Of a DNA stretch of 8,293 bases, positions 1 to 6,098 are shown piece by piece. Origin of the DNA: Spirochaetales bacterium (GTDB taxonomy: Bacteria; Spirochaetota; Spirochaetia; SZUA-6; DRHE01). The notes beneath the pieces are model-generated. The model was not told the origin of the DNA. It saw nothing but the letters and a program-made list of their open reading frames with translations, and made no database searches. Each line of letters begins with the position of its first letter. Position 1 is the stretch's first letter. Made by a program: the position numbers and the translations under genes. Location of the stretch: assembly GCA_016935715.1 (NCBI GenBank), contig JAFGQJ010000051.1, forward strand, positions 1 to 8,293, read 5' to 3'.

Positions 1-254
1 ACAAGCGCGCCGGCGCCTGGCAGGAGGCGATCGATCTGTGGCAGCAGATGGCGCGGGGTCGCAGGAGCCTGTTCGCCGCCCTCGAGCTGGCCAAGTACTA
101 CGAACACAGGCGGAGGGACGCCGAGCTGGCCCTTCAGTGGGTGCAGACCATCCTCTCGTGGGCTCTTCCCCTGAATCCCCGGGTCCGTGCCGAGATACAT
201 CATCGGCGGCGGCGCCTCCAGAAGAAGCTGGAGCCTCGATCCCCTACGCCTTGA
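1..254 (+). CDS. Partial CDS: C-terminal tail of a probable YprB-like RNase H-fold exonuclease with TPR-like helices
   Basis: Only the last 83 or so codons are present; the frame is open from base 3 and stops with TGA at 252-254. The visible peptide carries a helical repeat (AWQEAIDLWQQMA, then ALELAKYYEHRRRDAELAL) and ends in a very arginine-rich stretch (HHRRRRLQKK). The pairing of 'W..A..LW..' with 'LELAKYYEHR.RD...AL' is what I remember from the C-terminal TPR-like region of spirochaetal YprB-type proteins, which have an N-terminal RNase H-like 3'-5' exonuclease domain. The catalytic part lies outside the window, so activity cannot be judged. The internal ATG at 48 is not a likely start because coding sense continues upstream of it. 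Its 3' end overlaps the end of the convergent acetyltransferase gene by 11 bases. It could instead be another TPR protein; identification is moderate, coding status is good. Confidence 0.6.
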   Translation, partial: KRAGAWQEAIDLWQQMARGRRSLFAALELAKYYEHRRRDAELALQWVQTILSWALPLNPRVRAEIHHRRRRLQKKLEPRSPTP

Positions 255-1116
255 AGTAGCTGATACGGTATCCCTCGGCGATGCGGAATCCGAGCTTCCT
301 GTACAGTGAGAGGGCGGCGAGGTTGTTCTTCTTGACGAACAGGCAGGCGGTCTGCTTCTGCGCGAAGATCCGCCGCAGCAGCTCCTCCATCACCCGGAAG
401 GCGATCCCGGCGTTGCGCGCGTTCTCCACGGTGAACACTCCGCCGATCTGATCCGCGGTGAATCCTCTTGCGTTGGTGCCCGCCTTGGCCACCACCCGTC
501 CGTCCTGCTCCGCCATCAGCACCAGCTGATGTCGTAAGGCTTGCTTGAGATGCTGCCTGGAGGTTTGTTCACTGTATCGCTGTCTGTTGATCACCACCTC
601 CTCCAGCTCGTAGCGGATCTGCAGCGGCAGCAGCGCGCCAAAATCACGGGCGCAGGCTGTTCGGACCGTCAATCCGGCCGGTGAGCGCACCGTATCCCGG
701 AGCGCGCCGCTGAAGGATTCACGGTCATGAACCATGAGATGGTAATCGACTGTAACTGCCGGGGGCAGGGGAAGCCGGCCTGCGAGCCAGGCAGTCTCTG
801 CGCCCGGACCCATCATCGAATACAGCCTGAAGGAAAGGTCTCCCCAGCCGGGAAACGGACCCGGGGGAAGATCCCGGCAAGCGTCCTCGGACCCGGAGAA
901 TGCCGGCAGCAGAAGACCGGCGGAGGTGAGCATCATGGTGGCGCGGATCTCCGCGCTCTCCCTGCAGATCAGCACGGAGGCCTCGAGCGGCGTGGGGAAA
1001 GCCCCCTTACCCAGCCGCCGCAGGCGAGAGGTGTAGGGAACGGCGCGCCACTCATTGGGAAGAAGAAAGGCGAGCAGTTGGGAGAGATCCCGCTTGCCCG
1101 CACGGCGCCACTTCAT
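244..1116 (-). CDS. GNAT-family N-acetyltransferase with an extra N-terminal domain
   Basis: A 290-residue protein. The C-terminal third is a GNAT acetyl-CoA-binding domain: motif A runs about 223-248 (QIGGVFTVENARNAGIAF, the R-N-x-G-I-A loop standing where the pyrophosphate-binding Q/R-x-x-G-x-G/A loop sits), and motif B about 259-277 (LFVKKNNLAALSLYRKLGF, the usual N..A..LY.k.GF ending). The N-terminal 150 residues do not show a motif I recognise and may be a degenerate second GNAT fold, as in other roughly 280-300-residue members of the family. Substrate unknown. It is the last gene of the trxB operon: its ATG shares the ATGA overlap with the stop of the GH3 gene, and I see no Shine-Dalgarno before it, so translation is probably coupled. 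It ends with TAG at 244-246, tail to tail with the YprB-like gene. No terminator follows. Family assignment is firm; function is open. Confidence 0.85.
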   Translation of the reverse strand: MKWRRAGKRDLSQLLAFLLPNEWRAVPYTSRLRRLGKGAFPTPLEASVLICRESAEIRATMMLTSAGLLLPAFSGSEDACRDLPPGPFPGWGDLSFRLYSMMGPGAETAWLAGRLPLPPAVTVDYHLMVHDRESFSGALRDTVRSPAGLTVRTACARDFGALLPLQIRYELEEVVINRQRYSEQTSRQHLKQALRHQLVLMAEQDGRVVAKAGTNARGFTADQIGGVFTVENARNAGIAFRVMEELLRRIFAQKQTACLFVKKNNLAALSLYRKLGFRIAEGYRISYFKA

Positions 1117-2837
1117 GGCCCGGCGCCGTTGACCGGAGCGTTGTCGATGAAATCGACCGGAATGCGTCCTTCCGGCTCGAAATCTCCGGCCAGCACGGCA
1201 AACCCCGCGCGGAACGACTCATTGCCCGTGCCGTAGACCGCCAGGGCGGTCTGCACCCAGGGGGTGTCCCGCAGGTACACGGGAGACAGCGCCGAAACCA
1301 CGACGAGGGTTGCAGGTATGTCCCGCAGAGTTTCCAGGATCTCGAGGCTGTTGTAGTTGGCCAGGCAGAATACGACCAGGTCGTAGCCGGAGGCGATGCG
1401 GCGTACCCGCTCGAGATCCGCGCTGCGGGCCGAGTAGAAGGGGCTGTAGGGGAACAGCAGCTCGTCGGCCTCGGGATAGCGCAGCAGGCCCTCCTGCAGA
1501 AACTCTTCGAACTGGCCCACCAGCAGCATCCTCTGATCCGCTGCGTGTTTCAGGGGGATCGCCCCGTCGCGGAGCAGGGTCACGCTGCGCAGGGCGCTCT
1601 GCTGGAAAAAATCCCAGGCCCCGGAGCTGCGGGTGAATCCGCCGGTGTTCTGCGGAAACGGCGGGGCAGCGGGCTCTTCGCGCTTGAAGTAGTCGAGCTT
1701 GAGCCGGAGGATCCGCCGGGCCGAGTCGGTCAGCCTTCCTTTGAACTCCGGCTGCTCGGCCAGGTGCCGCATGAGCCGCTGCCAGGTTCGCTGCTGGGCG
1801 CCGGGGGTGTGGGACACCAGGATCATGTCATTGCCCGCCTCGAGAGCCTCCAGGCTGGCCTGGGCCGTGTCGATGCCCCCGCTGATCGCCCCCTGCATTT
1901 CCATGTCGTCGGTGATCAGTACTCCCTGAAAGGAGAGTCTGCGCCGCAGCACGTCCTCTATGAAGTGGTGCGACCTGGAGGCGGGCAGCAGGCTGCCGAG
2001 TATCTCCGGGTAGGCGATGTGGGCGCTCATGATGGCCGGGATGCCCTCCGGAATGAGAATGCGGTAGGGGACCAGCTCCCGCTCCCACATCTGCTCGAAG
2101 GAGATCCGTACCACGGGCAGTGCGCCGTGGGAGTCCTTGTCCGCATGCCCGTGCCCGGGAAAGTGCTTGGCCGTGCAGATGACCCCGCTCCTGGCCATTC
2201 CCCGATAGTAGGCAAGGGCCAGCGTTGCGGTGGCGATCGGATCCGAGGAGAAGGCCCGGGGGCCGATGACGCTGGCCGAGGGGTTGGAATACACGTCGGT
2301 GGTCGGAGCGAAGTTCATGTTGATGCCGAGGCTCCTGAGCTCCTGTCCGATGTAGTAGCCGGTCAGCAGCGCATCCTGGGGCAGCCCCGAGGCGCCCAGG
2401 GCGATGTTGCCCGGCGTCTGGGACGTTTCCAGCTTGATGTGCCGGACCCAGCCCCCCTCCTGGTCCGTGGACACGAACAGGGGTATCTGGAAGCGTCCGC
2501 CGCGGGCCGTCTCCTGCATCTCCGCGATGCCGGCGGACAGCCCTGCGAGGGTATCGACATTCCGCGTGAAGATCTTGACCCCCCCCAGGTTGCGTGAACG
2601 GATCCAGCTCAGCACCTCGGCGGAGGGTCTTTTGCCGATGTAGCCGAGCATGAACACCTGTCCCAGCAGCTCCTCATCGGTCATCTCGGAGAGGATGGAC
2701 TCGATCAGCTCCTCGCCGGGACGATCATCCCAGAAGGATGGCGTGTCCTCGGTGGCTTCCCCGTGCAGCAGCCCGCAGGCGCACAGCAGCAACAGCGCAA
2801 TCGCAGGGATGCATCGTTTCAATACATGAGATTCCAT
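1113..2837 (-). CDS. Glycoside hydrolase family 3 beta-N-acetylhexosaminidase-like lipoprotein (NagZ type)
   Basis: 574 residues from the ATG at 2837. The frame stays open upstream to 3014, but that part is arginine-rich shadow of the lipoyl transferase gene; starting at 2837 puts a classic lipoprotein signal at the N-terminus (K7 R8, hydrophobic 10-18, lipobox L18-C19-A20-C21). The GH3 barrel spans about 40-385: DQEGG at 125-129, KHFPGHG at 224-230, then the D235-S-H237 dyad typical of NagZ-type enzymes (acid/base), and ITDDMEM at 308-314, where D310 aligns with the nucleophile. A GH3 C-terminal domain follows, about 405-565, as in the two-domain B. subtilis NagZ rather than the single-domain E. 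coli enzyme. Expected role: release of N-acetylglucosamine from muropeptides or other glycans, outside the cytoplasm. Its start lies 19 bases inside the preceding gene; its stop overlaps the GNAT start. Only a weak GGGGGA lies just before the ATG. Confidence 0.88.
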   Translation of the reverse strand: MESHVLKRCIPAIALLLLCACGLLHGEATEDTPSFWDDRPGEELIESILSEMTDEELLGQVFMLGYIGKRPSAEVLSWIRSRNLGGVKIFTRNVDTLAGLSAGIAEMQETARGGRFQIPLFVSTDQEGGWVRHIKLETSQTPGNIALGASGLPQDALLTGYYIGQELRSLGINMNFAPTTDVYSNPSASVIGPRAFSSDPIATATLALAYYRGMARSGVICTAKHFPGHGHADKDSHGALPVVRISFEQMWERELVPYRILIPEGIPAIMSAHIAYPEILGSLLPASRSHHFIEDVLRRRLSFQGVLITDDMEMQGAISGGIDTAQASLEALEAGNDMILVSHTPGAQQRTWQRLMRHLAEQPEFKGRLTDSARRILRLKLDYFKREEPAAPPFPQNTGGFTRSSGAWDFFQQSALRSVTLLRDGAIPLKHAADQRMLLVGQFEEFLQEGLLRYPEADELLFPYSPFYSARSADLERVRRIASGYDLVVFCLANYNSLEILETLRDIPATLVVVSALSPVYLRDTPWVQTALAVYGTGNESFRAGFAVLAGDFEPEGRIPVDFIDNAPVNGAGP

Positions 2838-3631
2838 TCGTCCCCCGCGTACTTGTGCTGCAGAAGCTCCTGCGCCCGCACGATTTCCTCCTGAGCGAGA
2901 CAACCGACGTGGAGCGCGGCCCCGCGGCTCCGCAGCGCAGCGTCGAAACCCTCGGCAAAGGCTTTGAGCGCCTGTTCGTAGCTCACCGGCCGTCCCAGCT
3001 CGCCTGACAGGCAACTCGAATCCCCGGTATCTTCCTCCTGCAGGCCCAGGGCAACGTACCTGTCGATCCGCCGGTACGACATGTCCAGGGGGATCGCGCC
3101 GTGCTGCAGGGAGGCCTGCCGGGTAATCACCTGGGCGCTGCCTATCAGTTTTTTTGCCGAGGAGGAGGCGATCTCGTACTCCCCGGTGGAGCGGAAGCAG
3201 TCGGGATTGTGAAGATCCCCGCTGCGCTTCCTGCTCGACTGCCCGCTGACTCCCAGGCGAATCAGTCCTTCCAGGAGCAGATCCGCGATCAGCCGGTAGA
3301 TTTCCCTCTTGCGGAACGGTTCCAGGTGATCCCTGCTCATCACCACCGAGTAGGTCAGCTCCCGGTCATGGAGCACCGCCTGGCCCCCCGTGGGCCTCCG
3401 CACCAGGGTGATCCCGTCGTCTCGAACGGCCGGCCAGCGTATCGTTTCCCTGATCTTCTGGAAGCGGCCGAAGCTCACCGTGGGCGGATGGAAGCCGTAG
3501 AGGCGGACCGTCGCCGGGCTGCTGCCGCTTCCGGCGGATTCCAGCAGCGCCTCATCCACGGCCATGTTCCACTGTCCGTCGCCCGGGTCATCCAGGATCA
3601 GCCGGAATCGGGTTCCGGGGATTACGATCAA
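2819..3631 (-). CDS. Lipoate-protein ligase / octanoyltransferase family protein (LipM-like), TTG start
   Basis: 270 residues of the BPL/LplA/LipB fold, which attaches octanoyl or lipoyl groups to a lysine of lipoyl domains (2-oxoacid dehydrogenases, GcvH). Visible motifs: NMAVDEALL at 22-30, RRPTGGQAVLHDRELTYSV at 78-96 (the RRxTGGxAxxHxxELTYS acyl-AMP/thioester region), CF at 145-146, K161-L-I-G-S-A-Q at 161-167 (family catalytic lysine) and LQHGAI at 175-180. The CF...YE...KxxGSAQ...LQHG order resembles LipM octanoyltransferases, whose catalytic cysteine aligns with C145. An ATP-dependent LplA-type ligase cannot be excluded from motifs alone. The start is TTG at 3629-3631, overlapping the trxB stop as TTGA and preceded by a strong purine-rich site 7 bases upstream; the first internal ATG (residue 23) would cut into the fold. 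The 3' end overlaps the GH3 start by 19 bases. Confidence 0.85.
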   Translation of the reverse strand: MIVIPGTRFRLILDDPGDGQWNMAVDEALLESAGSGSSPATVRLYGFHPPTVSFGRFQKIRETIRWPAVRDDGITLVRRPTGGQAVLHDRELTYSVVMSRDHLEPFRKREIYRLIADLLLEGLIRLGVSGQSSRKRSGDLHNPDCFRSTGEYEIASSSAKKLIGSAQVITRQASLQHGAIPLDMSYRRIDRYVALGLQEEDTGDSSCLSGELGRPVSYEQALKAFAEGFDAALRSRGAALHVGCLAQEEIVRAQELLQHKYAGDEWNLMY

Positions 3632-4575
3632 TCGTAGGCCTCTCCCCTGAGCTCATCGATGTATTGGGAGGCGGTGTGGGATGCGATGGCCCCCTCTCCG
3701 GCGGCGACCACCAGCTGGCGGAACGGCGTGGCCCGGACATCCCCCACGGCGTAGAGCCCTGGGACATTGGTCTCCATGCGCTGGTTGGTCACGATGTAGC
3801 CGGCCTCGTCCAGCTCCGGCCCCAGGTCTTTGACGACCTGGGTCTGAGGAATGGAGCCGATGAAGACGAAAACGGCGTCCACCTTCTCCGAATAGGTTTC
3901 GTCCTTGTCGTTTCGAAAGAGAACCACTTCCTCCACCTTGGCGTCGCCCCTGATCACTTTGGCTTCCGTGTTCCAGCGCACCTCGATATTCGGATTCTTG
4001 AGGGTTCTCTCGGCCAGGGCTCTCTGAGCCCGGAAGCGATCCCGCCGGTGAACCATGATCACCTGGTCGGACAGCTTGGACAGGAACATGGCTTCGTCGC
4101 AGGCCGCATCTCCGCCGCCGGCCACCAGCATGCGTTTGCCCTTGAAGAACGGTCCGTCGCAGGTGGCGCAGTACGATACGCCGCGTCCGGAGAAATCCTC
4201 CTCCCCGGGTATCCCCAGCTTCCTGTGCTGCGCTCCCGTGGCGACGATCACGGCGGGGGAGGTCAGCTCCCCGTCGTCCGTGTCCACCGTGAACAGTTTC
4301 CCTTTTTTCGTAACCGTGTGGACGCTGTTTATCTGGAGCTCCGCACCGAAGCGGCGGGCCTGTTCCTCGAACTTCTCGGACAGCTCGATTCCCGGAAGGG
4401 GCTCGGGAAATCCGGGATAGTTCTCCAGATTGTCGATGATGAGGCACTGACCGCCTGGGGCCAGCTCCTCCAGAAGCAGGGTGTTGAGATTGGCCCGTGC
4501 GGCGTACTGGGCTGCGGTCAGGCCGGCGGCTCCCGCTCCGATGATGATGATGTCTCTGTCTGCTCTCATGGGCAT
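3628..4575 (-). CDS. trxB: Thioredoxin-disulfide reductase
   Basis: 315 residues, the usual length for bacterial low-molecular-weight thioredoxin reductase, a cytoplasmic FAD enzyme passing electrons from NADPH to thioredoxin. In order: FAD dinucleotide fold IIIIGAGAAG at 9-18; GGQ at 41-43 and ENYPGFP at 51-57; the redox-active C136-A-T-C139; the NADPH fold GGGDAA at 153-158; HRRDRFRA at 176-183, whose arginines select NADPH over NADH; and the FAD-binding YAVGDV at 275-280. All key residues are present. Between GGQ and ENYPGF the sequence is CLIIDNL instead of the more common threonine-rich stretch, adding a third cysteine (C44). Two starts are possible, the ATG at 4575 and one two codons later at 4569; a GGGAGAGAGGG tract upstream can serve either (about 6 bases to each). 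It is the first gene of a four-gene operon and is divergent from the TPR protein gene. Confidence 0.96.
   Translation of the reverse strand: MPMRADRDIIIIGAGAAGLTAAQYAARANLNTLLLEELAPGGQCLIIDNLENYPGFPEPLPGIELSEKFEEQARRFGAELQINSVHTVTKKGKLFTVDTDDGELTSPAVIVATGAQHRKLGIPGEEDFSGRGVSYCATCDGPFFKGKRMLVAGGGDAACDEAMFLSKLSDQVIMVHRRDRFRAQRALAERTLKNPNIEVRWNTEAKVIRGDAKVEEVVLFRNDKDETYSEKVDAVFVFIGSIPQTQVVKDLGPELDEAGYIVTNQRMETNVPGLYAVGDVRATPFRQLVVAAGEGAIASHTASQYIDELRGEAYD
3639..3648 (-). promoter_or_regulatory. Ribosome binding site deciding the TTG start of the lipoyl transferase
   Basis: On the - strand this reads AGGGGAGAGG and ends 7 bases before the TTG at 3631. It lies inside the trxB coding end. With the TTGA stop/start overlap it supports the unusual TTG start rather than an internal ATG. 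Confidence 0.65.
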
Positions 4576-4662
4576 CCCTCTCTCCCAAGGATACTTGCCG
4601 CTGACAACCGGCAGCGGTTATTTTAAATTACTAGACGATAGAATAGCAAGAACCGGAGAAAC
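4576..4662. promoter_or_regulatory. Divergent promoter region between trxB and the transglutaminase/TPR gene
   Basis: 87 bases, with a marked AT-rich core (about 4618-4648) in otherwise GC-rich DNA. For trxB (- strand): -35 TTGCTA at 4649-4644, 18-base spacer, -10 TAAAAT at 4625-4620. For the rightward gene: CTGACA at 4601-4606, 17-base spacer, TAAATT at 4624-4629; a second choice is a -10 TAGAAT at 4639-4644 with no good -35. The two promoters overlap, so they probably compete. The rightward gene has GGAG at 4655-4658, about 4 bases before its ATG. Hexamer matches are by eye only. Confidence 0.45.
4598..4617. repeat. Inverted repeat CCGCTG-N8-CAGCGG in the divergent promoter region
   Basis: Six-base perfect arms around an 8-base centre. 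It covers the candidate -35 box of the rightward promoter and lies just downstream of the trxB -10 box. It could be an operator for a regulator of both genes, or a short 5'-leader hairpin in the trxB mRNA. Short GC-rich palindromes are common by chance in this composition, so this is weak. Confidence 0.3.
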
Positions 4663-5937
4663 ATGAAACGCCACCTGCTTTTTCTTTTCCTTTCGAGCCT
4701 GAGCGCACCGCTGGTGCTGCAAGGCGCCCCGGCCGAGCTTCGGCTGGATCCGGATCCCCTGGCAGGGGAGCTGGCCCTTCGCGAAGAGCCCCTGGACCCG
4801 GAGGTTTTCACCCGCGCCGCCTTCATATTCTCCGGAGTGCCGGAGCAGCAGCTGGCCGGAGCGCAGCGGCAGATGAGCGCCCGCGTTGAGCAGCTCCGGC
4901 TGGGGCTGGAGGGCATATCAGATCCGGGGGAGCAGGCGCAGGCCGCCCTGGAGTTCATGCACGAGAAGCTGTTGAGGAGCTACGACGAGCGGCAGACCTC
5001 CGTGGATGTCCTGCTGGATCGGGGAAGCTACAACTGCGTCTCCTCCGCCGTCGTGTACGCGATACTGCTCAAGTCCGTGAACCTGCCGGTGTGGGGGGTG
5101 CGGACCTCCGATCACACCTTCTGCAGGGTCCGAGCGGGGCAGAAGGCCTTCGATGTGGAGACCACCTCCCCCTTCGGCTTCGATCCGGGCACGCGCAAGG
5201 AGTTCTTCGACGATTTCGGCCGCATCACGGGTTTCTCCTACGTGCCTCCCTCGAGCTACGGGGACCGCAGGGACATCGGTGACCGGGAGCTCCTGGCCCT
5301 GATATTGTTCAACCGGACCGCCTTCGCCACCGAACGCAGAGACTACCCCGGAGCCGTGGCTCCGGCCCTGGATGCCTATGCCCTCCTGGATGACCGGGAA
5401 TCGTACGAGCGGCTGATCACCTCCCTGCTCAATCTGGCCTCCTGGCACGGGATGAACGGCCATTTCGGCGACGCCCTGGAATTCCTGGTCCGGGCGGACG
5501 AACGGTTCGGGGACCCGCGCCTCGCCGCTCTGCGGAGCGACCTGGTCCACAACTGGGTATTGAGCCTGATCGGCAAACGCGGCTACGCCGAGGCGCAGCA
5601 GCTGCTGGACGAACAGGTCGCCGGAGCCGGTCTGGCGAGGGAGGAGTGGAGGGAGCTGACCGTGTACCTGTACCAGGTGAGGGCCCGGGAATCGGCGCCC
5701 GGCGACTACGGGGAAGCCGCCCGGCTGATCCTGGAGGGGCTCGCCAAGGTGGGAGCGGACCGGGGCCTGTCCGAGAGCTACGAGGTGTACGTACACAACG
5801 CCGTGGTGAACCTGGTCCGCTCCCGGCGCTACGAAGAGGCTCTCTCGATGCTCGAAGAGGCCCTGCTCGAGCTGCCGGCCAGCAGCGTCTTCGGCAAGGA
5901 CAGGTCGATGGTGCTGGAGGCCGCGGGGAGGCAGTAG
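4663..5937 (+). CDS. Secreted transglutaminase-like domain protein with C-terminal TPR-like repeats
   Basis: 424 residues. An N-terminal signal peptide is clear (K2 R3, hydrophobic 5-20, probable cleavage near QGA-PA at about 20-24), so the protein is exported; no lipobox cysteine. Residues about 90-170 look like a transglutaminase/SirB1-type papain-like fold: GSYNCVSSAVVYAILLK places C125 at the start of a helix, TSDHTFCRV gives H151, and AFDVETTSPFGFDP gives D164, in the Cys-His-Asp order of that superfamily. The rest is all helix with TPR-like pairs, roughly 210-245, 250-285, 293-330 and 373-405 (for example YEEALSMLEEALLELP). Such proteins could be proteases, amidases or scaffolds; the substrate is unknown. 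It is monocistronic as far as can be seen and divergent from trxB. Its last 109 bases overlap the antisense small membrane ORF. No terminator hairpin follows. Confidence 0.85.
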   Translation: MKRHLLFLFLSSLSAPLVLQGAPAELRLDPDPLAGELALREEPLDPEVFTRAAFIFSGVPEQQLAGAQRQMSARVEQLRLGLEGISDPGEQAQAALEFMHEKLLRSYDERQTSVDVLLDRGSYNCVSSAVVYAILLKSVNLPVWGVRTSDHTFCRVRAGQKAFDVETTSPFGFDPGTRKEFFDDFGRITGFSYVPPSSYGDRRDIGDRELLALILFNRTAFATERRDYPGAVAPALDAYALLDDRESYERLITSLLNLASWHGMNGHFGDALEFLVRADERFGDPRLAALRSDLVHNWVLSLIGKRGYAEAQQLLDEQVAGAGLAREEWRELTVYLYQVRARESAPGDYGEAARLILEGLAKVGADRGLSESYEVYVHNAVVNLVRSRRYEEALSMLEEALLELPASSVFGKDRSMVLEAAGRQ

Positions 5938-6083
5938 GCCGCACGGGGGCGATGTGCCTGCACGGTGCGACCGCGCGTTTCGAACAGACTCCTGGCGGTC
6001 AATCCCATTACCAGGACGAACGCCAGAACTAAGGCCAGTATGCCGGCCGCCGCGATCAGCAGTACCTTGTTGCTGTTTCTCAT
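5829..6083 (-). CDS. Small single-pass membrane protein, probably the truncated start of a larger gene
   Basis: 84 codons. Residues 1-6 are polar and basic, 7-30 form a strong transmembrane helix (VLLIAAAGILALVLAFVLVMG), and a short basic juxtamembrane segment follows. Residues 49-84 lie antisense to the end of the convergent TPR gene and are low-complexity (Ser/Ala/Arg), as expected of an antisense reading frame. The start is well supported: AAGGAG at 6098-6093 overlaps the gntR stop (TAAGGAG) and sits 9 bases before the ATG. The gap to gntR is 13 bases, so it belongs to the ABC/GntR operon. From memory, similar cassettes are often followed by a membrane-anchored beta-helical protein (DUF4097/GIN-like); this may be the surviving anchor of one, cut by a deletion or rearrangement. 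Alternatively it is a true small membrane protein. Translation is likely; the natural end is uncertain. Confidence 0.55.
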   Translation of the reverse strand: MRNSNKVLLIAAAGILALVLAFVLVMGLTARSLFETRGRTVQAHRPRAAYCLPAASSTIDLSLPKTLLAGSSSRASSSIERASS

Positions 6084-6092
6084 CGTCCGTCG

Positions 6093-6098
6093 CTCCTT
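6093..6098 (-). promoter_or_regulatory. Strong ribosome binding site of the small membrane ORF
   Basis: Reads AAGGAG on the - strand, within TAAGGAG formed with the gntR stop codon, 9 bases before the ATG at 6083. It is close to the ideal anti-16S complement and is the main sign that the small ORF is translated. Confidence 0.65.

Noticed and set aside
216..233. Hairpin CTCCAG-N6-CTGGAG near the ends of the convergent genes
   Set aside because: The stem is only six pairs, no T-run follows on either strand, and it lies inside the coding sequence of the YprB-like gene.
1545..2597. A 350-codon open frame on the + strand across the GH3 gene
   Set aside because: It is antisense to a gene with intact catalytic motifs. 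Its protein shows no family motif and is rich in Gly/Arg/Pro, as expected from GC-rich antisense frames.
2838..3014. A 59-codon N-terminal extension of the GH3 protein
   Set aside because: It lies inside the lipoyl transferase gene in another frame, is arginine-rich and featureless, and would bury the lipoprotein signal.
3664..4626. A 320-codon open frame on the + strand across trxB
   Set aside because: trxB carries every expected motif on the other strand; the antisense product has no recognisable domain.
4748..4759. Tandem GGATCC GGATCC-like hexamers in the TPR gene
   Set aside because: They encode in-frame Asp/Pro codons just after the signal peptide and show no repeat beyond two units.
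4918..5796. A 292-codon open frame on the - strand across the transglutaminase/TPR gene
   Set aside because: It is antisense to a signal-peptide protein with catalytic-type residues and TPR helices; no motif or ribosome site favours it.
5938..5990. Short GC-rich inverted sequences after the TPR gene as a terminator
   Set aside because: Arms are four bases or so with tiny loops and there is no T-run on either strand.
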